Shown: one piece after another, positions 23,687 to 32,705 of the stretch | How positions within the stretch are numbered: the first letter of the stretch is position 1 | How the letters are laid out: each line of letters opens with the position of its first letter | Source: Nostocoides japonicum T1-X7 | GTDB lineage: Bacteria; Actinomycetota; Actinomycetes; Actinomycetales; Dermatophilaceae | Direction: 5' to 3' | Assembly (NCBI RefSeq): GCF_001046855.1 | Contig: NZ_HF570958.1 | Span: 1,012,286 to 1,055,121, forward strand | DNA: 42,836 nt | Made by a program: the position numbers and the translations under genes | Notes under the pieces: model-generated | What the model saw: only the letters and a program-made list of their open reading frames with translations | The model's database searches: none | What the model was told of the DNA's origin: nothing

Positions 23687-24763
23687 TCACGTCCCCTTGT
23701 CCGAGGCGCGCCCCGCAGCTGAGTTCCGAGATAGTCGACCGGACCCTCCCCATGGATCGACGGGCACGCTGCGGACACGGCGCCCGTTGCCGTCCATGAC
23801 GGCCCCGACCCGCTTGACGTATGCGAGAGTCACGGCGCGGTCGGTGAAGGTCAGCTGCGGCAGCGTCCGGGCGAGGAGGACCTCCAGCTGCTGCAGGTCC
23901 TCGATCGCCCGAAGTCGCACCGTGATGACGAGATTGGCCGGGCCCGTCACGGCGGCGCAGAGCCGCAGCTCGGGCAAGGTCACGAGCACGCGGGCAGCGG
24001 CCTGGAGTCCGTCGGGCCGGACCGTGGCCCAGCACGTCGCGGTGACCGGCCAGCCGACCAGTTGGTCGGCGACCTCACACCGCACCAGCACCGAGCGGCT
24101 GCGCAGCAGTTGGGCGGTCCGCCGACGGGCCGTGGCAGGGCTGCAGCCGGCGCTCAGGGCAAGGTCAGTGGCCGACCGGCGGCCGTCCTCGCCGAGGCTG
24201 CGGATCAGCATCCGATCGACGTCGCTGGAGACCGCGCTCTCGGCTCCGTCGACGTAGGCCACCGCATGGGCGGCCATGCTGGTCTGCTGTCCTCGGCTGA
24301 GCGCATCCAGACGCCACTGCGAACCCTCGGCGAAGGTCTGCGTGGCGATGTAGGTGCGCGTCCCGCGGACGCCCGGGAGCTGACCGACGCGGGTCATGAC
24401 GAACTTCGCCAGCGTCCGCAGGTCCTCGGTCATGACCGTCACATACAGACCGCGCCCGCCGGCCAGCACCTCGATCGAGGAGCACTGTGCCTCCTCGACG
24501 AGGGCATCGGCGACGGGCTGCAAGGCACCGGACTCACACTCCACTTCCACCCAGGCCAGGCACTGATGCCGCCACAACGTCGGTCCGGGTTGGCCCATCA
24601 CCCAGGCCAAGCCTGCACCGACCAGACGTTCCCATCGTCGTGCGGTGGTCACGGCGCTCACGCCGAGCACCGCACCGATCGCGTTCCAGGGGGCCCGCGG
24701 GGCGATCTGCAAGGCATGGATCAGCGCCAGGTCGTACTCGTCGATGGTGAGCGGATCTTTCAT
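23687..24763 (-). CDS. Double-length Lrp/AsnC family regulator
   Basis: 358 aa, about twice a normal Lrp protein, built as two tandem helix-turn-helix plus RAM-like units. Unit one begins IDEYDLALIHALQIAPRAPWNAIGAVLGVSAVTTARRWERL (residues 7-47) with effector part to about 165. Unit two begins SSDVDRMLIRSLGEDGRRSATDLALSAGCSPATARRRTAQLL (about 178-220) with LVITVRLRAIEDLQQLEVLL near 290. Two-lobed Lrp regulators are known in actinobacteria. It is divergent from the M20 amidohydrolase/POT operon (114-bp gap containing an AT-rich stretch), which it probably controls in response to an amino acid or peptide product. Confidence 0.88.
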   Translation of the reverse strand: MKDPLTIDEYDLALIHALQIAPRAPWNAIGAVLGVSAVTTARRWERLVGAGLAWVMGQPGPTLWRHQCLAWVEVECESGALQPVADALVEEAQCSSIEVLAGGRGLYVTVMTEDLRTLAKFVMTRVGQLPGVRGTRTYIATQTFAEGSQWRLDALSRGQQTSMAAHAVAYVDGAESAVSSDVDRMLIRSLGEDGRRSATDLALSAGCSPATARRRTAQLLRSRSVLVRCEVADQLVGWPVTATCWATVRPDGLQAAARVLVTLPELRLCAAVTGPANLVITVRLRAIEDLQQLEVLLARTLPQLTFTDRAVTLAYVKRVGAVMDGNGRRVRSVPVDPWGGSGRLSRNSAAGRASDKGT

Positions 24764-24877
24764 TCCTAGCCTGCCTTATGACGTTTTCTTGCAGTTCTCG
24801 CCGTCGCTCCAACGCATGGTGTCACGCTTCCCGCCCATACAGCAACGCCAAGAACCAGCCCTCGAAGGAGACTGTCG

Positions 24878-26077
24878 ATGACGATCCACCAGAGCGCCCA
24901 AGCCATCCAGGAGGAGCTGGTCGCGCTACGGCGTGAACTGCACCAGGACCCAGAGATCGGCTTGATGCTGCCCCGCACCCAGGCGAAGGTGCTCGCGGCG
25001 CTGGACGGCTTGCCGCTGGACATCACGGTCGGCTCGTCCCTGACCTCGATCACGGCCGTCCTCCGCGGCAGTCGGCGCGGGCCCTCGGTCTTGCTGCGGG
25101 GAGACATGGATGCGCTACCTGTCACCGAGAGGACCGGCCTGGACTACGCATCTCGGACCACTGGCGTCATGCACGCCTGCGGGCATGACCTCAACACCTC
25201 GATGTTGGTCGGGGCAGCGCATCTGCTCGCGGCGCGTCGGGAATCCCTGGCCGGCGACGTGATCTTCATGTTCCAGCCCGGGGAGGAGGGTTGCGACGGC
25301 GGAGCCGCCATGGTCGCCGAGGGGGTGTTGGACGCGGCTGGGAACAGGCCGGTGAGCGCCTTCGCGCTGCACGCATTCTCCGCGTCCCTGCCGTTCGGTC
25401 GGTTCTCTGCTCGCCCGGGCGTCGCCTTCGCATCCTCGGACGAACTGACGGTCACGGTCCGCGGCGTCGGTGGACACGGCTCGACCCCGCATCGCGCCAA
25501 GGACCCCATCCCCGCCGCCTGCACGATGGTCGACCAGCTTCAGACGATGGTCACCCGATCATTCGATCCTTTCGACCCGGTGATCCTGACTGTCGGCACG
25601 TTCCACGCCGGTACTCGAAGCACCGTCATTCCAGACGTCGCCGAGTTCCAGGCGACGATCAGGACCTTCTCGCACCATTCACGTGCGCAGATCAAGGAGC
25701 GGGCGGTGCGACTCGTCCATTCGGTGGCGGGCGGTCACGACCTCGAGGCCGAGGTCCGTTACGACGAGGGCTATCCGGTGACCATCAATCACCCGATCGA
25801 GGCCGACTTCGCCGCGAACGTCGTGGCCGAGGTCTTCGGACCGGACCGCTTCCAGCAGCTCCAGGCGCCACTGACCGGATCCGAGGACTTCTCTCGCGTG
25901 CTGAGCGAAGTGCCCGGCTGCTTCGTGATGCTCGGCGCCTGTCCGCCCGGTGTCGATCACGACACCGCCGCCTTCAATCACTCCAGCCTCGCGGTCTACG
26001 ACGATCGCGTCCTGTCCGACGGCGCCGCGCTGTATGCCGAGCTGGCCGTCCGCAGGCTCGCGCGTGAGACCTGCTGA
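24878..26077 (+). CDS. M20D family metallo-amidohydrolase (hippurate/N-acyl-amino-acid hydrolase-like)
   Basis: 399-aa cytoplasmic zinc- or manganese-dependent hydrolase cleaving amide bonds such as N-acyl amino acids. Metal and catalytic residues are visible: DMDALPV (76-82), MHACGHD (98-104), the catalytic Glu pair in QPGEEG (133-138), the LHAFSAS histidine, and the terminal metal-binding SEDFS. The lid domain contains VRGVGGHGSTPH. AAGGAG lies 7 nt before the ATG. It is followed 99 bp later by a peptide transporter gene and preceded by a divergent Lrp regulator, suggesting uptake and hydrolysis of a small peptide or acylated amino acid. Confidence 0.93.
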   Translation: MTIHQSAQAIQEELVALRRELHQDPEIGLMLPRTQAKVLAALDGLPLDITVGSSLTSITAVLRGSRRGPSVLLRGDMDALPVTERTGLDYASRTTGVMHACGHDLNTSMLVGAAHLLAARRESLAGDVIFMFQPGEEGCDGGAAMVAEGVLDAAGNRPVSAFALHAFSASLPFGRFSARPGVAFASSDELTVTVRGVGGHGSTPHRAKDPIPAACTMVDQLQTMVTRSFDPFDPVILTVGTFHAGTRSTVIPDVAEFQATIRTFSHHSRAQIKERAVRLVHSVAGGHDLEAEVRYDEGYPVTINHPIEADFAANVVAEVFGPDRFQQLQAPLTGSEDFSRVLSEVPGCFVMLGACPPGVDHDTAAFNHSSLAVYDDRVLSDGAALYAELAVRRLARETC

Positions 26078-26176
26078 CCGCACCGCTCGGTCACCCAGAT
26101 CCAGATCGGACCAATCACCCCCACCGGTTCCTTGCCGTGTAACCGGAGCCACCCTGCAGAGTCAAAGGAGACCGCT

Positions 26177-27661
26177 ATGACCTCGTCCGTCCAAGACCAG
26201 ACAACCCGCCCTCCGGGCGGATTCTTCGGCCACCCCAAAGGGCTCTCCACGCTCTTCTTCACCGAGACGTGGGAACGGTTCTCGTACTACGGAATGAAGG
26301 CGATCCTTCTCTACTACATGTACGACCAGGCTGCGTCGGGCGGACTCGGCATCGATCAGGGCCTGGCCAAGTCCATCGTGGCCGTGTACGGCGCGGCGCT
26401 GTACATGTCCTCGATCCTGGGCGGCTGGATCGCCGACCGATTCCTCGGATCACGCCGCTCGATCCTGTATGGCGGCATCTTGATCATGCTCGCCCATCTC
26501 ACCCTGGCGATTCCCGGCGGCGCCGCCTTCCTCTATGCCTCGATGGTGTTGCTCGTCATCGGGACGGGCATGCTCAAGCCGAACGTCACGAACTTGGTGG
26601 GTGGCCTGTACGCCGAGGACGACACCCGCCGCGACGCCGGCTTCAGCATCTTCTACATGGGCATCAACCTGGGAGCCTTCCTCGCGCCCCTGGTGATCGG
26701 CACGATCGGGCAGAGCTACAACTACCATCTCGGCTTCAGCCTCGCTGCCGCCGGCATGGCAGCCGGCCTCACCCAGTACTGGCTGAGGCGTCGGACCCTC
26801 GGGGACGTCGGGCTGGCTCCCACCAACCCGATGACGGAGACGGAGCGCGGACAGGCCGTCCTCCGGATCGGCATCGGTGTCGTCCTACTCGTCGCCTGCG
26901 CCGCGTTCCTGGTCGTGACCGGCGAGTTCACCGCCTCGTTGGTCGTCAACGCCGTCAGTCTGCTGGCATTCATCGTGCCGGTGGCCTACTTCGTCGTCAT
27001 GTTCACGAGCAAGAAGGTCTCCGCCGTCGAGCGCAGCCGACTGGTCGCCTACATCCCGCTCTTCATCGGGGCGGTGCTGTTCTGGTTCGTCGAGGAGCAG
27101 CAGTTCACCGTCTGGGCCCAGTTCGCCGATCAGCAGACCGATCTCGACGCATTCGGTTTCCACATCCCGTCCTCGTGGGTCCAAGTCATCAGCGCGATGG
27201 ACGTCATCATCTTCGCCCCGCTGCTGGCGCTGCTGTGGACCAAGCTCAAGCACCGGCAGCCGAGCACGCCACAGAAGTTCACCATCGGTCTGTTCCTCAG
27301 CGGCCTGAGCTTCCTCATCATGGCCCTGGTCTGCGTGCTGCAAGGCCCGGACGGCAAGGCCAACCCGCTCTGGCTGCTGCTGAGCCTCACGGTCCTGACG
27401 ATCGGCGAACTGTGCCTGTCTCCGGTGGGACTGTCCGCCACGACCAAGCTCGCCCCAGCCGCGTTCGTCGCGCAGACCGTCGGCCTGTTCCTCGCCGCCG
27501 ACGCGGCGGGGCAGGGCCTCATCGCGCAGGTCGCGCCGCTCTACAACCGGCACAGCGCTCCCGTCTACTTCGGAGTGATCGGCGGCTTCGTCTTGGTCGC
27601 CGCCGCAATCCTGGGCCTGCTGTCTCCTGCCATCAAGCGCAAGATGCACGGCGTCAGCTGA
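26177..27661 (+). CDS. POT/PTR2 family proton-coupled di-/tripeptide transporter
   Basis: 494-aa, 12-14-helix major facilitator. The hallmark ETWERFSYYGMKAILLYYM (about residues 31-49) includes the ExxERFxYYG proton/peptide motif. LADHxLGRR-like cytoplasmic loop is GGWIADRFLGSRRS, and the second PTR2 signature is FSIFYMGINLGAFLAPLV. The ATG at 26177 has AAAGGAG 6 nt upstream, preferred over an in-frame ATG at 26132. It probably imports peptides for the upstream amidohydrolase. No copy of the window's abundant GTATGCC/GGCATAC motif occurs in this gene. A 6-bp inverted repeat CCGGTT-N11-AACCGG lies in the gap before it. Confidence 0.93.
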   Translation: MTSSVQDQTTRPPGGFFGHPKGLSTLFFTETWERFSYYGMKAILLYYMYDQAASGGLGIDQGLAKSIVAVYGAALYMSSILGGWIADRFLGSRRSILYGGILIMLAHLTLAIPGGAAFLYASMVLLVIGTGMLKPNVTNLVGGLYAEDDTRRDAGFSIFYMGINLGAFLAPLVIGTIGQSYNYHLGFSLAAAGMAAGLTQYWLRRRTLGDVGLAPTNPMTETERGQAVLRIGIGVVLLVACAAFLVVTGEFTASLVVNAVSLLAFIVPVAYFVVMFTSKKVSAVERSRLVAYIPLFIGAVLFWFVEEQQFTVWAQFADQQTDLDAFGFHIPSSWVQVISAMDVIIFAPLLALLWTKLKHRQPSTPQKFTIGLFLSGLSFLIMALVCVLQGPDGKANPLWLLLSLTVLTIGELCLSPVGLSATTKLAPAAFVAQTVGLFLAADAAGQGLIAQVAPLYNRHSAPVYFGVIGGFVLVAAAILGLLSPAIKRKMHGVS

Positions 27662-27710
27662 ACCTCCGAGCGCCGTCCAGTGGCCTCTGAACCAGGCAGA
27701 GCACAGTCGC

Positions 27711-27760
27711 GGTGACAGGAGCCGTCGTCGCGTCCTGGTGACAGGAGCCGTCGTCGCGTC
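27711..27760. repeat. 24-bp direct repeat, two copies 2 bp apart
   Basis: Identical 24-bp copies at 27711-27734 and 27737-27760, each starting GGTGACAGGA. The same 10-mer recurs at 27873-27882 inside the tRNA-Pro T-arm region. This lies in the 207-bp gap between the transporter and the tRNA and might be a remnant of a duplicated tRNA end. Confidence 0.8.
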
Positions 27761-27808
27761 TCCCGCTCCTTCGTCGCGGGGATGCGCTCCTCCTCCCGGC
27801 ATCCCGTC

Positions 27809-27942
<134 letters not shown>

Positions 27943-28028
27943 TGGCTCGCCGTCCGGCATACCGGAGCAGCGAAGCAAGAGAATAGCCGACCTCGTCCGC
28001 GCGCCCGAAATCGGTGCTGGCGCGCGGC

Positions 28029-29021
28029 TCAGGCGGCGGCGACGAGGGTGAGCAGGGTGGCCTCGGGGCGGCAGGCGAACCGGATGGGGGCGTAGCGGGA
28101 GGTGCCGAGGCCCGCGGAGACGTGGAGGTAGGCGGCGTCCGAGGGCGCTGCCGACGATGGCTGGGCCGCCTGCGAGCGCCCGACGGCCGCACGCCACCCG
28201 GATGCCCCGCCGGAGCCCGCTCCCGGCCACCACCGCGACAGGCCCTTGACCCGGGCGCGGTCGAGGTCACAGTTGGTCACCAGGGCGCCGTAGAGGGGGA
28301 CGGCGACCTGTCCGCCGTGGGTGTGCCCGGCGATGACGAACCCCGCCCCGTCGGCCGTCACGGCGTCGAGGACGCGCTGGTAGGGAGCGTGGACGACCCC
28401 GACGGTGAGGGCGGCGTCCGGCGATGCGGGAGCCGCGACCTCGGCATACCGGTCGAGACCGATGTGGGGGTCGTTCGTGCCGACGAAGTCGAGTCGCTGA
28501 CCGCCGAGGGACAGCGTCGCGCGGGCATTGTCCAGGTCCACCCATCCGCCGCAGGAGAGTCCGGCGACGAGCTCGTCGACGGGGAGTCGCGGTCGGTGGG
28601 TCTCGATGTCGCCGGTGCTGCGCCAGAGGTACCCGAGGGGGTTGCGCCAGGTGGGTGCGTAGTAGTCGTTCGACCCGAGGACGAAGATCCCGGGCCGTTC
28701 GAGGAGCGGCTCGAGGGCCCGCAGGAGGGGCGGAACGGCCTCCATGTGCGAGAGGTTGTCGCCGGTGTCGACGACGAGGTCCGGCTCGAGCGCGGCGAGC
28801 TCGCGGATCCACGCGATCTTGCGCTCCTGGTCGGGTACAAGGTGGATGTCGGTCACCTGCAGGATCCGGATCGGACGCGCTCCGGCCGGGAGCACCGGCA
28901 CGGTCACCTCGCGCAGCGTGAACCAGTTCCGCTCGACGAGATATGCGTATGCCAGTGCCCCGGCTCCCGCCGCGACCGCACCGGCTGCTGTCGTCGCGGT
29001 CGCGCGAAGCGGAGAAGGCAT
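28029..29021 (-). CDS. Calcineurin-like metallophosphoesterase
   Basis: 330 aa with one N-terminal hydrophobic segment (residues 8-27) that may anchor it in the membrane. All metallophosphatase motifs are present: [19 protein letters not shown] and GHTHGGQ, separated by an internal Gly/Ser/Ala-rich stretch near the C-terminus. The start ATG 29021 is preceded at 6 nt by GACAAT, a possible -10 for a leaderless message, and no ribosome site is visible. The homologue in M. tuberculosis (Rv3683, as I recall) also lies next to ponA2. Substrate unknown. Confidence 0.9.
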   Translation of the reverse strand: MPSPLRATATTAAGAVAAGAGALAYAYLVERNWFTLREVTVPVLPAGARPIRILQVTDIHLVPDQERKIAWIRELAALEPDLVVDTGDNLSHMEAVPPLLRALEPLLERPGIFVLGSNDYYAPTWRNPLGYLWRSTGDIETHRPRLPVDELVAGLSCGGWVDLDNARATLSLGGQRLDFVGTNDPHIGLDRYAEVAAPASPDAALTVGVVHAPYQRVLDAVTADGAGFVIAGHTHGGQVAVPLYGALVTNCDLDRARVKGLSRWWPGAGSGGASGWRAAVGRSQAAQPSSAAPSDAAYLHVSAGLGTSRYAPIRFACRPEATLLTLVAAA

Positions 29022-29093
29022 GCCGACATTGTCGCTGGTCGTGGCCCAGTCCTCGCGCGCCGGGGTCGGCCGTGCGATGGGAGGATGTCGGCC

Positions 29094-29558
29094 ATGAGCG
29101 AGACGAGCCTCAAGGAGCAGGTGCAGCACGATCTCCACGACGCGATGCGGGCCCACGACGCGGTGCGCGCGGGCACGCTGCGGATGGCGCTCACCGCCAT
29201 CACGACCGAGGAGGTGGCCGGCACCGAGGCGCGCGAGCTCTCGGACGCCGAGGTGCTCAAGGTGCTCGCCAAGGAGGCCAAGAAGCGCAAGGAGGCCTCC
29301 ACGGCATACACCGGCGCGGGGCGACCGGAGCTGGCCGAGCGGGAGGATGCCGAGCTCGCCGTCCTCGAGGGCTATCTGCCCGCCCAGCTCGACGACGCCG
29401 AGCTCGAGCGGATCGTCGAGGAGGCGATCGCCGCGACCGGTGCGAGCGGTATGCGGGACATGGGCCGGGTCATGAAGGCCGCCCAGGCCGTCGTCGCCGG
29501 TCGTGCCGACGGGGGACGCGTGTCGGCCATCGTCAAGGCGCTCCTCAGCGCGGGCTGA
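29094..29558 (+). CDS. GatB/YqeY domain-containing protein
   Basis: 154-aa helical protein starting SLKEQVQHDLHDAMRAHDAVRAGTLRMALTAI and ending RVSAIVKALLS; the middle holds the conserved EVLKVLAKEAKKRKEA and LEGYLPAQL segments of YqeY. The family resembles the tail domain of GatB tRNA amidotransferase and is thought to act in tRNA metabolism, but its precise role is not established. ATG 29094 has GGGAGG 9 nt upstream; an in-frame ATG at 29085 sits directly against that site and is less likely. It diverges from the metallophosphoesterase (72-bp gap). Confidence 0.92.
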   Translation: MSETSLKEQVQHDLHDAMRAHDAVRAGTLRMALTAITTEEVAGTEARELSDAEVLKVLAKEAKKRKEASTAYTGAGRPELAEREDAELAVLEGYLPAQLDDAELERIVEEAIAATGASGMRDMGRVMKAAQAVVAGRADGGRVSAIVKALLSAG

Positions 29559-29566
29559 CCCGGGCA

Positions 29567-29610
29567 CGCGAGACCGCCGCCTCCGATGCGCTGGAGGCGG
29601 CGGTCTCGCG
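29567..29610. terminator. Bidirectional hairpin between YqeY-like and PBP genes
   Basis: Perfect 18-bp stem (29567-29584 with 29593-29610) with an 8-nt loop, between the two convergent stop codons. No long U-tract. Confidence 0.8.
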
Positions 29611-29622
29611 CGTCATGCGACG

Positions 29623-32082
29623 TCAGCCGTGGTGGGTCTTCGTCGGCTTCGGCTTCGGCTTCGACTTCTTGGGTTTCTCGGACTTCTTCGACGTCGAGGA
29701 CGAGGACGGCTTCTTCTTCGTCTTCTGCGTCGCCGGCGGCTTGGGCGGTTTGGGCACGTAGCCGGTCGAGATGTAGTAGCCGACGGACGAGCCGCGCAGC
29801 GCCGAGCCGGACGGTGTCGTGCCGGCCACCGTCCCGGCCGGGTAGGTGCTGTACGACTGGCCGGCGTTGTAGGCGTCGAAGCCGGCGTCCTCGATGGCTG
29901 CCTTGGCCGCAGACGTGGACATCCCCACGACGTACGGGATCTTGACGTAGTCGCCGTTCGTGACCTTCGAGGACGCCTTCGGGAACTGCTCGACCGGCAT
30001 GCCCTTCGAGGCCCTCGTCATGATCGACTGCCAGAGCGGGGCCGCAATGTCGGCGCCGAAGACGTTGCCCCGGTAGATCCCGCCGATTCGCTTGCCAGCC
30101 ATGCTGAAGGGTGTACTCGGCACTCCGTTGCCGGTGCCGATTCCGGTTCCCACCCAGACCGCCGTCGCCAGCTGCGGCGTGATGCCGGCGAACCAGGTCT
30201 GGACGTGGGAGTCCGTCGTGCCCGTCTTGCCGGCCGACGGCCGGCCGGGAACGCCGAGTCCGGTGGCGGTTCCACCCGGCATCGTGAGCGGGGCCTTGAG
30301 GAGCTGGGCCACGCCGGCGGCGACGTCCTTGTCGAGGACGCGCTTGCACGGGTTCGCCCCGAGGGGGAGCTTCTTGCCGGTGCTGTCGGTGATCGACACG
30401 ACCGGCGTCGGCTGGCAGTAGATGCCTCCCGAGGCGATCGTGGCGTAACCGGACGCCACCGTCATCGGGGAGATGGTGCCGGCACCGAGCGCCATCGTGG
30501 GGTACTTCGGAAGCGCCGCCCCGTTGCCCATGTGCAGCCCCATCTTCGTCATCGTGTCGATGACGTGGCAGACGCCGAGCTTCATGGTGAGCGAGGCGAA
30601 GGCGCTGTTGACGGAGGCGCCGGTCGCGGTCCACAGCGACATGGGACCACCGCCCCAGTTGGAGTCGTTGCGGACCGGCCAGGTCTGCCAGTCCTTGCAG
30701 CTGTCGCTGTTGTCCGAACGCGAGTAGTAGGCGGGCCTGCTGGGACCGGCCGCCTTGGCATACACCGAGCCGTTCACCGGTATGCCGTTGGACAGGGCGT
30801 CGGCGAGGATGTACATCTTCGCTGTCGACCCGATCTGGAAGCCGTAGGTCGAGCCGCCGTACTTGGCGTCGACGTTCCAGTTCTGCTGCGTGTAGGCCTT
30901 GCCCTTCTGGTTCCCCACGGGGAACTTCGAGGTCTGGCCCATGGCGAGGACCTTGCCCGTGCCGGGCTGGATGATCGTGGCCGCGGCCCCGACGCCCGAC
31001 GGGTCGCCGGCCCACACCTTCTTGCGGAGCGTCTTGGTGATGTAGTCGCTCAGCGAGGGGTCGAGGGTCGTCTGGATCGTCAGGCCCTTGGTGTTGAGGT
31101 TCTTCAGTCGCTCAGCGGGGTCGGCGCCGAGCACCTTCTGCTGCTGGAGCCACGCGATGATGTAGGTGCAGAAGTACGGCTCCGACGACCGCTGGCAGGT
31201 GTTCTGGGCCGGCTTGACCTTGAGCATGCTCTTGACCGGCACCTTCTTGGCGGCGGTCGCCTGCTGGGCGGTGATGACGCCGAGCTGGGCCATCCGGTCG
31301 AGGACGACGTCACGGCGCGCCTGGGCGGCCTTGGGGTAGTGCACGGGATCGGTGACCCCTGGCTGCTGGACGAGCCCGGCGAGCAGCGCGGCCTGGTTGT
31401 AGTTGAGCTTCGCCGCAGACGTCGAGAAGTAGTGCTCCGCGGCGGCTTCGACGCCGTAGGCGAGGTCACCGTAGTAGGCGAGGTTGAGGTAGCCCTCGAG
31501 GATCTGGTCCTTGGTCAGGGTCTGCTCGAGCTTGACGGCGTACTTGAGCTCCTGGAGCTTGCGAGAGATGCCTTCGATCCCGCTCCGGGCGACCGCTGCC
31601 TGGGCGGCCTCCTGGTCGTCGTTCTGGAGGGCGTTCTCCTGGAGCGTCATCTTGACGTACTGCTGGGTGAGGGTCGACGCGCCCTGCTTGTCGCCCTGGA
31701 CCGTCGAGACGAGGGCGCGGGACAGGCCTCGGACGTCGACGCCGCCGTGCTCGTAGAACCTGCTGTCCTCGATGGCGATCTGCGCCTTCTGCATGATCGG
31801 CGCGATCCGCTTGAGGGGGACGATGATCCGGTTCTCGGAGTAGGGCGTCGCGATGACGCCGCCCTTGGCGTCGAGGATGCGGGACTGCTGGTTGAGCGGG
31901 CTCTGGGTCAGATCACCGGGCAGCTCGTTGAAGAGCGAGACGCCGCCCTTGACCGTGCTGCCCGTCGCTCCGACCGCCGGGATGGCCAGGCCGGCCGCGA
32001 GCACCCCGGCGACGACGGCGAGCACGACGAACGCTGCGAGGAGGCGCAGGACGTTGCCGACGGCCGCCATCTTCCCGATCAT
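29623..32082 (-). CDS. ponA2: Class A penicillin-binding protein with PASTA domain (PonA2-type)
   Basis: 819-aa bifunctional cell-wall synthase. A single membrane anchor (about residues 6-36) is followed by the GT51 transglycosylase domain (catalytic Glu near 105 in IEDSRFYEHGGVD; QGASTLTQQYVKM near 133-145), then the transpeptidase domain with nucleophile Ser419 in STAK, SVN at 490-492 and KTGT starting at Lys619, a single PASTA domain (about 712-773) and a Lys/Pro/Ser-rich tail. The ATG at 32082 is chosen because TACCCT lies 7 nt upstream (leaderless -10); GTG 32106 is the alternative. Neighbours (metallophosphoesterase, divergent WhiB4) match the ponA2 locus of mycobacteria. Confidence 0.94.
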   Translation of the reverse strand: MIGKMAAVGNVLRLLAAFVVLAVVAGVLAAGLAIPAVGATGSTVKGGVSLFNELPGDLTQSPLNQQSRILDAKGGVIATPYSENRIIVPLKRIAPIMQKAQIAIEDSRFYEHGGVDVRGLSRALVSTVQGDKQGASTLTQQYVKMTLQENALQNDDQEAAQAAVARSGIEGISRKLQELKYAVKLEQTLTKDQILEGYLNLAYYGDLAYGVEAAAEHYFSTSAAKLNYNQAALLAGLVQQPGVTDPVHYPKAAQARRDVVLDRMAQLGVITAQQATAAKKVPVKSMLKVKPAQNTCQRSSEPYFCTYIIAWLQQQKVLGADPAERLKNLNTKGLTIQTTLDPSLSDYITKTLRKKVWAGDPSGVGAAATIIQPGTGKVLAMGQTSKFPVGNQKGKAYTQQNWNVDAKYGGSTYGFQIGSTAKMYILADALSNGIPVNGSVYAKAAGPSRPAYYSRSDNSDSCKDWQTWPVRNDSNWGGGPMSLWTATGASVNSAFASLTMKLGVCHVIDTMTKMGLHMGNGAALPKYPTMALGAGTISPMTVASGYATIASGGIYCQPTPVVSITDSTGKKLPLGANPCKRVLDKDVAAGVAQLLKAPLTMPGGTATGLGVPGRPSAGKTGTTDSHVQTWFAGITPQLATAVWVGTGIGTGNGVPSTPFSMAGKRIGGIYRGNVFGADIAAPLWQSIMTRASKGMPVEQFPKASSKVTNGDYVKIPYVVGMSTSAAKAAIEDAGFDAYNAGQSYSTYPAGTVAGTTPSGSALRGSSVGYYISTGYVPKPPKPPATQKTKKKPSSSSTSKKSEKPKKSKPKPKPTKTHHG

Positions 32083-32089
32083 GCCCACG

Positions 32090-32095
32090 AGGGTA
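32090..32095 (-). promoter_or_regulatory. Probable -10 element of ponA2, leaderless
   Basis: TACCCT on the minus strand ends 7 nt before ATG 32082, so transcription would begin at the start codon. No clear -35 hexamer. Confidence 0.45.
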
Positions 32096-32201
32096 ACCCG
32101 GGGCACTGTGCCGGGCCGAAACGTCGACCTGATATGGCCGCGGGTGTCCCGCCAGGCCGCCCGTGACCGAGGGTTGTCCGAAATAGCCCGTAACGGCGGA
32201 A

Positions 32202-32211
32202 TGACTAGTCA
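32202..32211. promoter_or_regulatory. 10-bp perfect palindrome between ponA2 and whiB4
   Basis: TGACTAGTCA lies in the 251-bp divergent region 32083-32333, which also has an unusually AT-rich patch with a near-repeated TCTTTA (32255-32270). It may be a regulator site for either gene; no regulator can be named. Confidence 0.35.
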
Positions 32212-32333
32212 CTGGGGGCCAGTCTGAAAACGGCCCCGATGTGCCATGGGAGTTTCTTTAACAAGTCTTTACTGTTCTCAACGTTGGACTTCATCGGTGG
32301 GGATGAGGCCAAGAGGCCCATTGGGAGGAACGG

Positions 32334-32654
32334 ATGGCCGGCTACGTCGGTGCCACGCGCGATGCGTGGGCAAGGGATTGGACCAGCAGGGGCGTGTGTG
32401 CGGGGAAGGATCCCGACGCGCTCTTCGTTCGAGGCAAGGCGCAGCGTGCTGCCAAGGTGATCTGCAAGTCGTGCCCGGTCGTGGCCGAGTGCTTGGCGGA
32501 CGCCCTCGACAACCGCACCGAGTTCGGGGTCTGGGGAGGCATGACCGAACGTGAGCGCCGGGCGCTGCTGCGCCGACGCCCCGACGTCGTGTCGTGGGAG
32601 GCCGAGATCATGGCCCTCCGCGACCAGACGCAGCAGCAGAAGCTGGCCGGCTGA
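32334..32654 (+). CDS. whiB4: WhiB-family iron-sulfur transcription factor (WhiB4-like)
   Basis: 106 aa. The four cluster-binding cysteines are Cys22, Cys44, Cys47 and Cys53 (C...CxxC...C), followed by the WhiB signature GVWGGMTERERRALLRR and the C-terminal basic stretch. These proteins bind a [4Fe-4S] cluster and respond to oxygen, NO or redox. The close match of DALDNRTEFGVWGGMTERE to M. tuberculosis WhiB4 and the position between ponA2 and the paired ArsA-like ATPases support the WhiB4 assignment. GGGAGG precedes the ATG by 5 nt. Confidence 0.93.
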   Translation: MAGYVGATRDAWARDWTSRGVCAGKDPDALFVRGKAQRAAKVICKSCPVVAECLADALDNRTEFGVWGGMTERERRALLRRRPDVVSWEAEIMALRDQTQQQKLAG

Positions 32655-32667
32655 TCCGGTTCTCGAC

Positions 32668-32695
32668 CTCCGCCGGGCCCTCGGGCCCGGCGGAG
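32668..32695. terminator. Bidirectional hairpin between whiB4 and ATPase gene
   Basis: Perfect 13-bp inverted repeat CTCCGCCGGGCCC / GGGCCCGGCGGAG with a 2-nt centre, between convergent stop codons. No U-tract. Confidence 0.75.
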
Positions 32696-32705
32696 TCGTG
32701 TGTCC

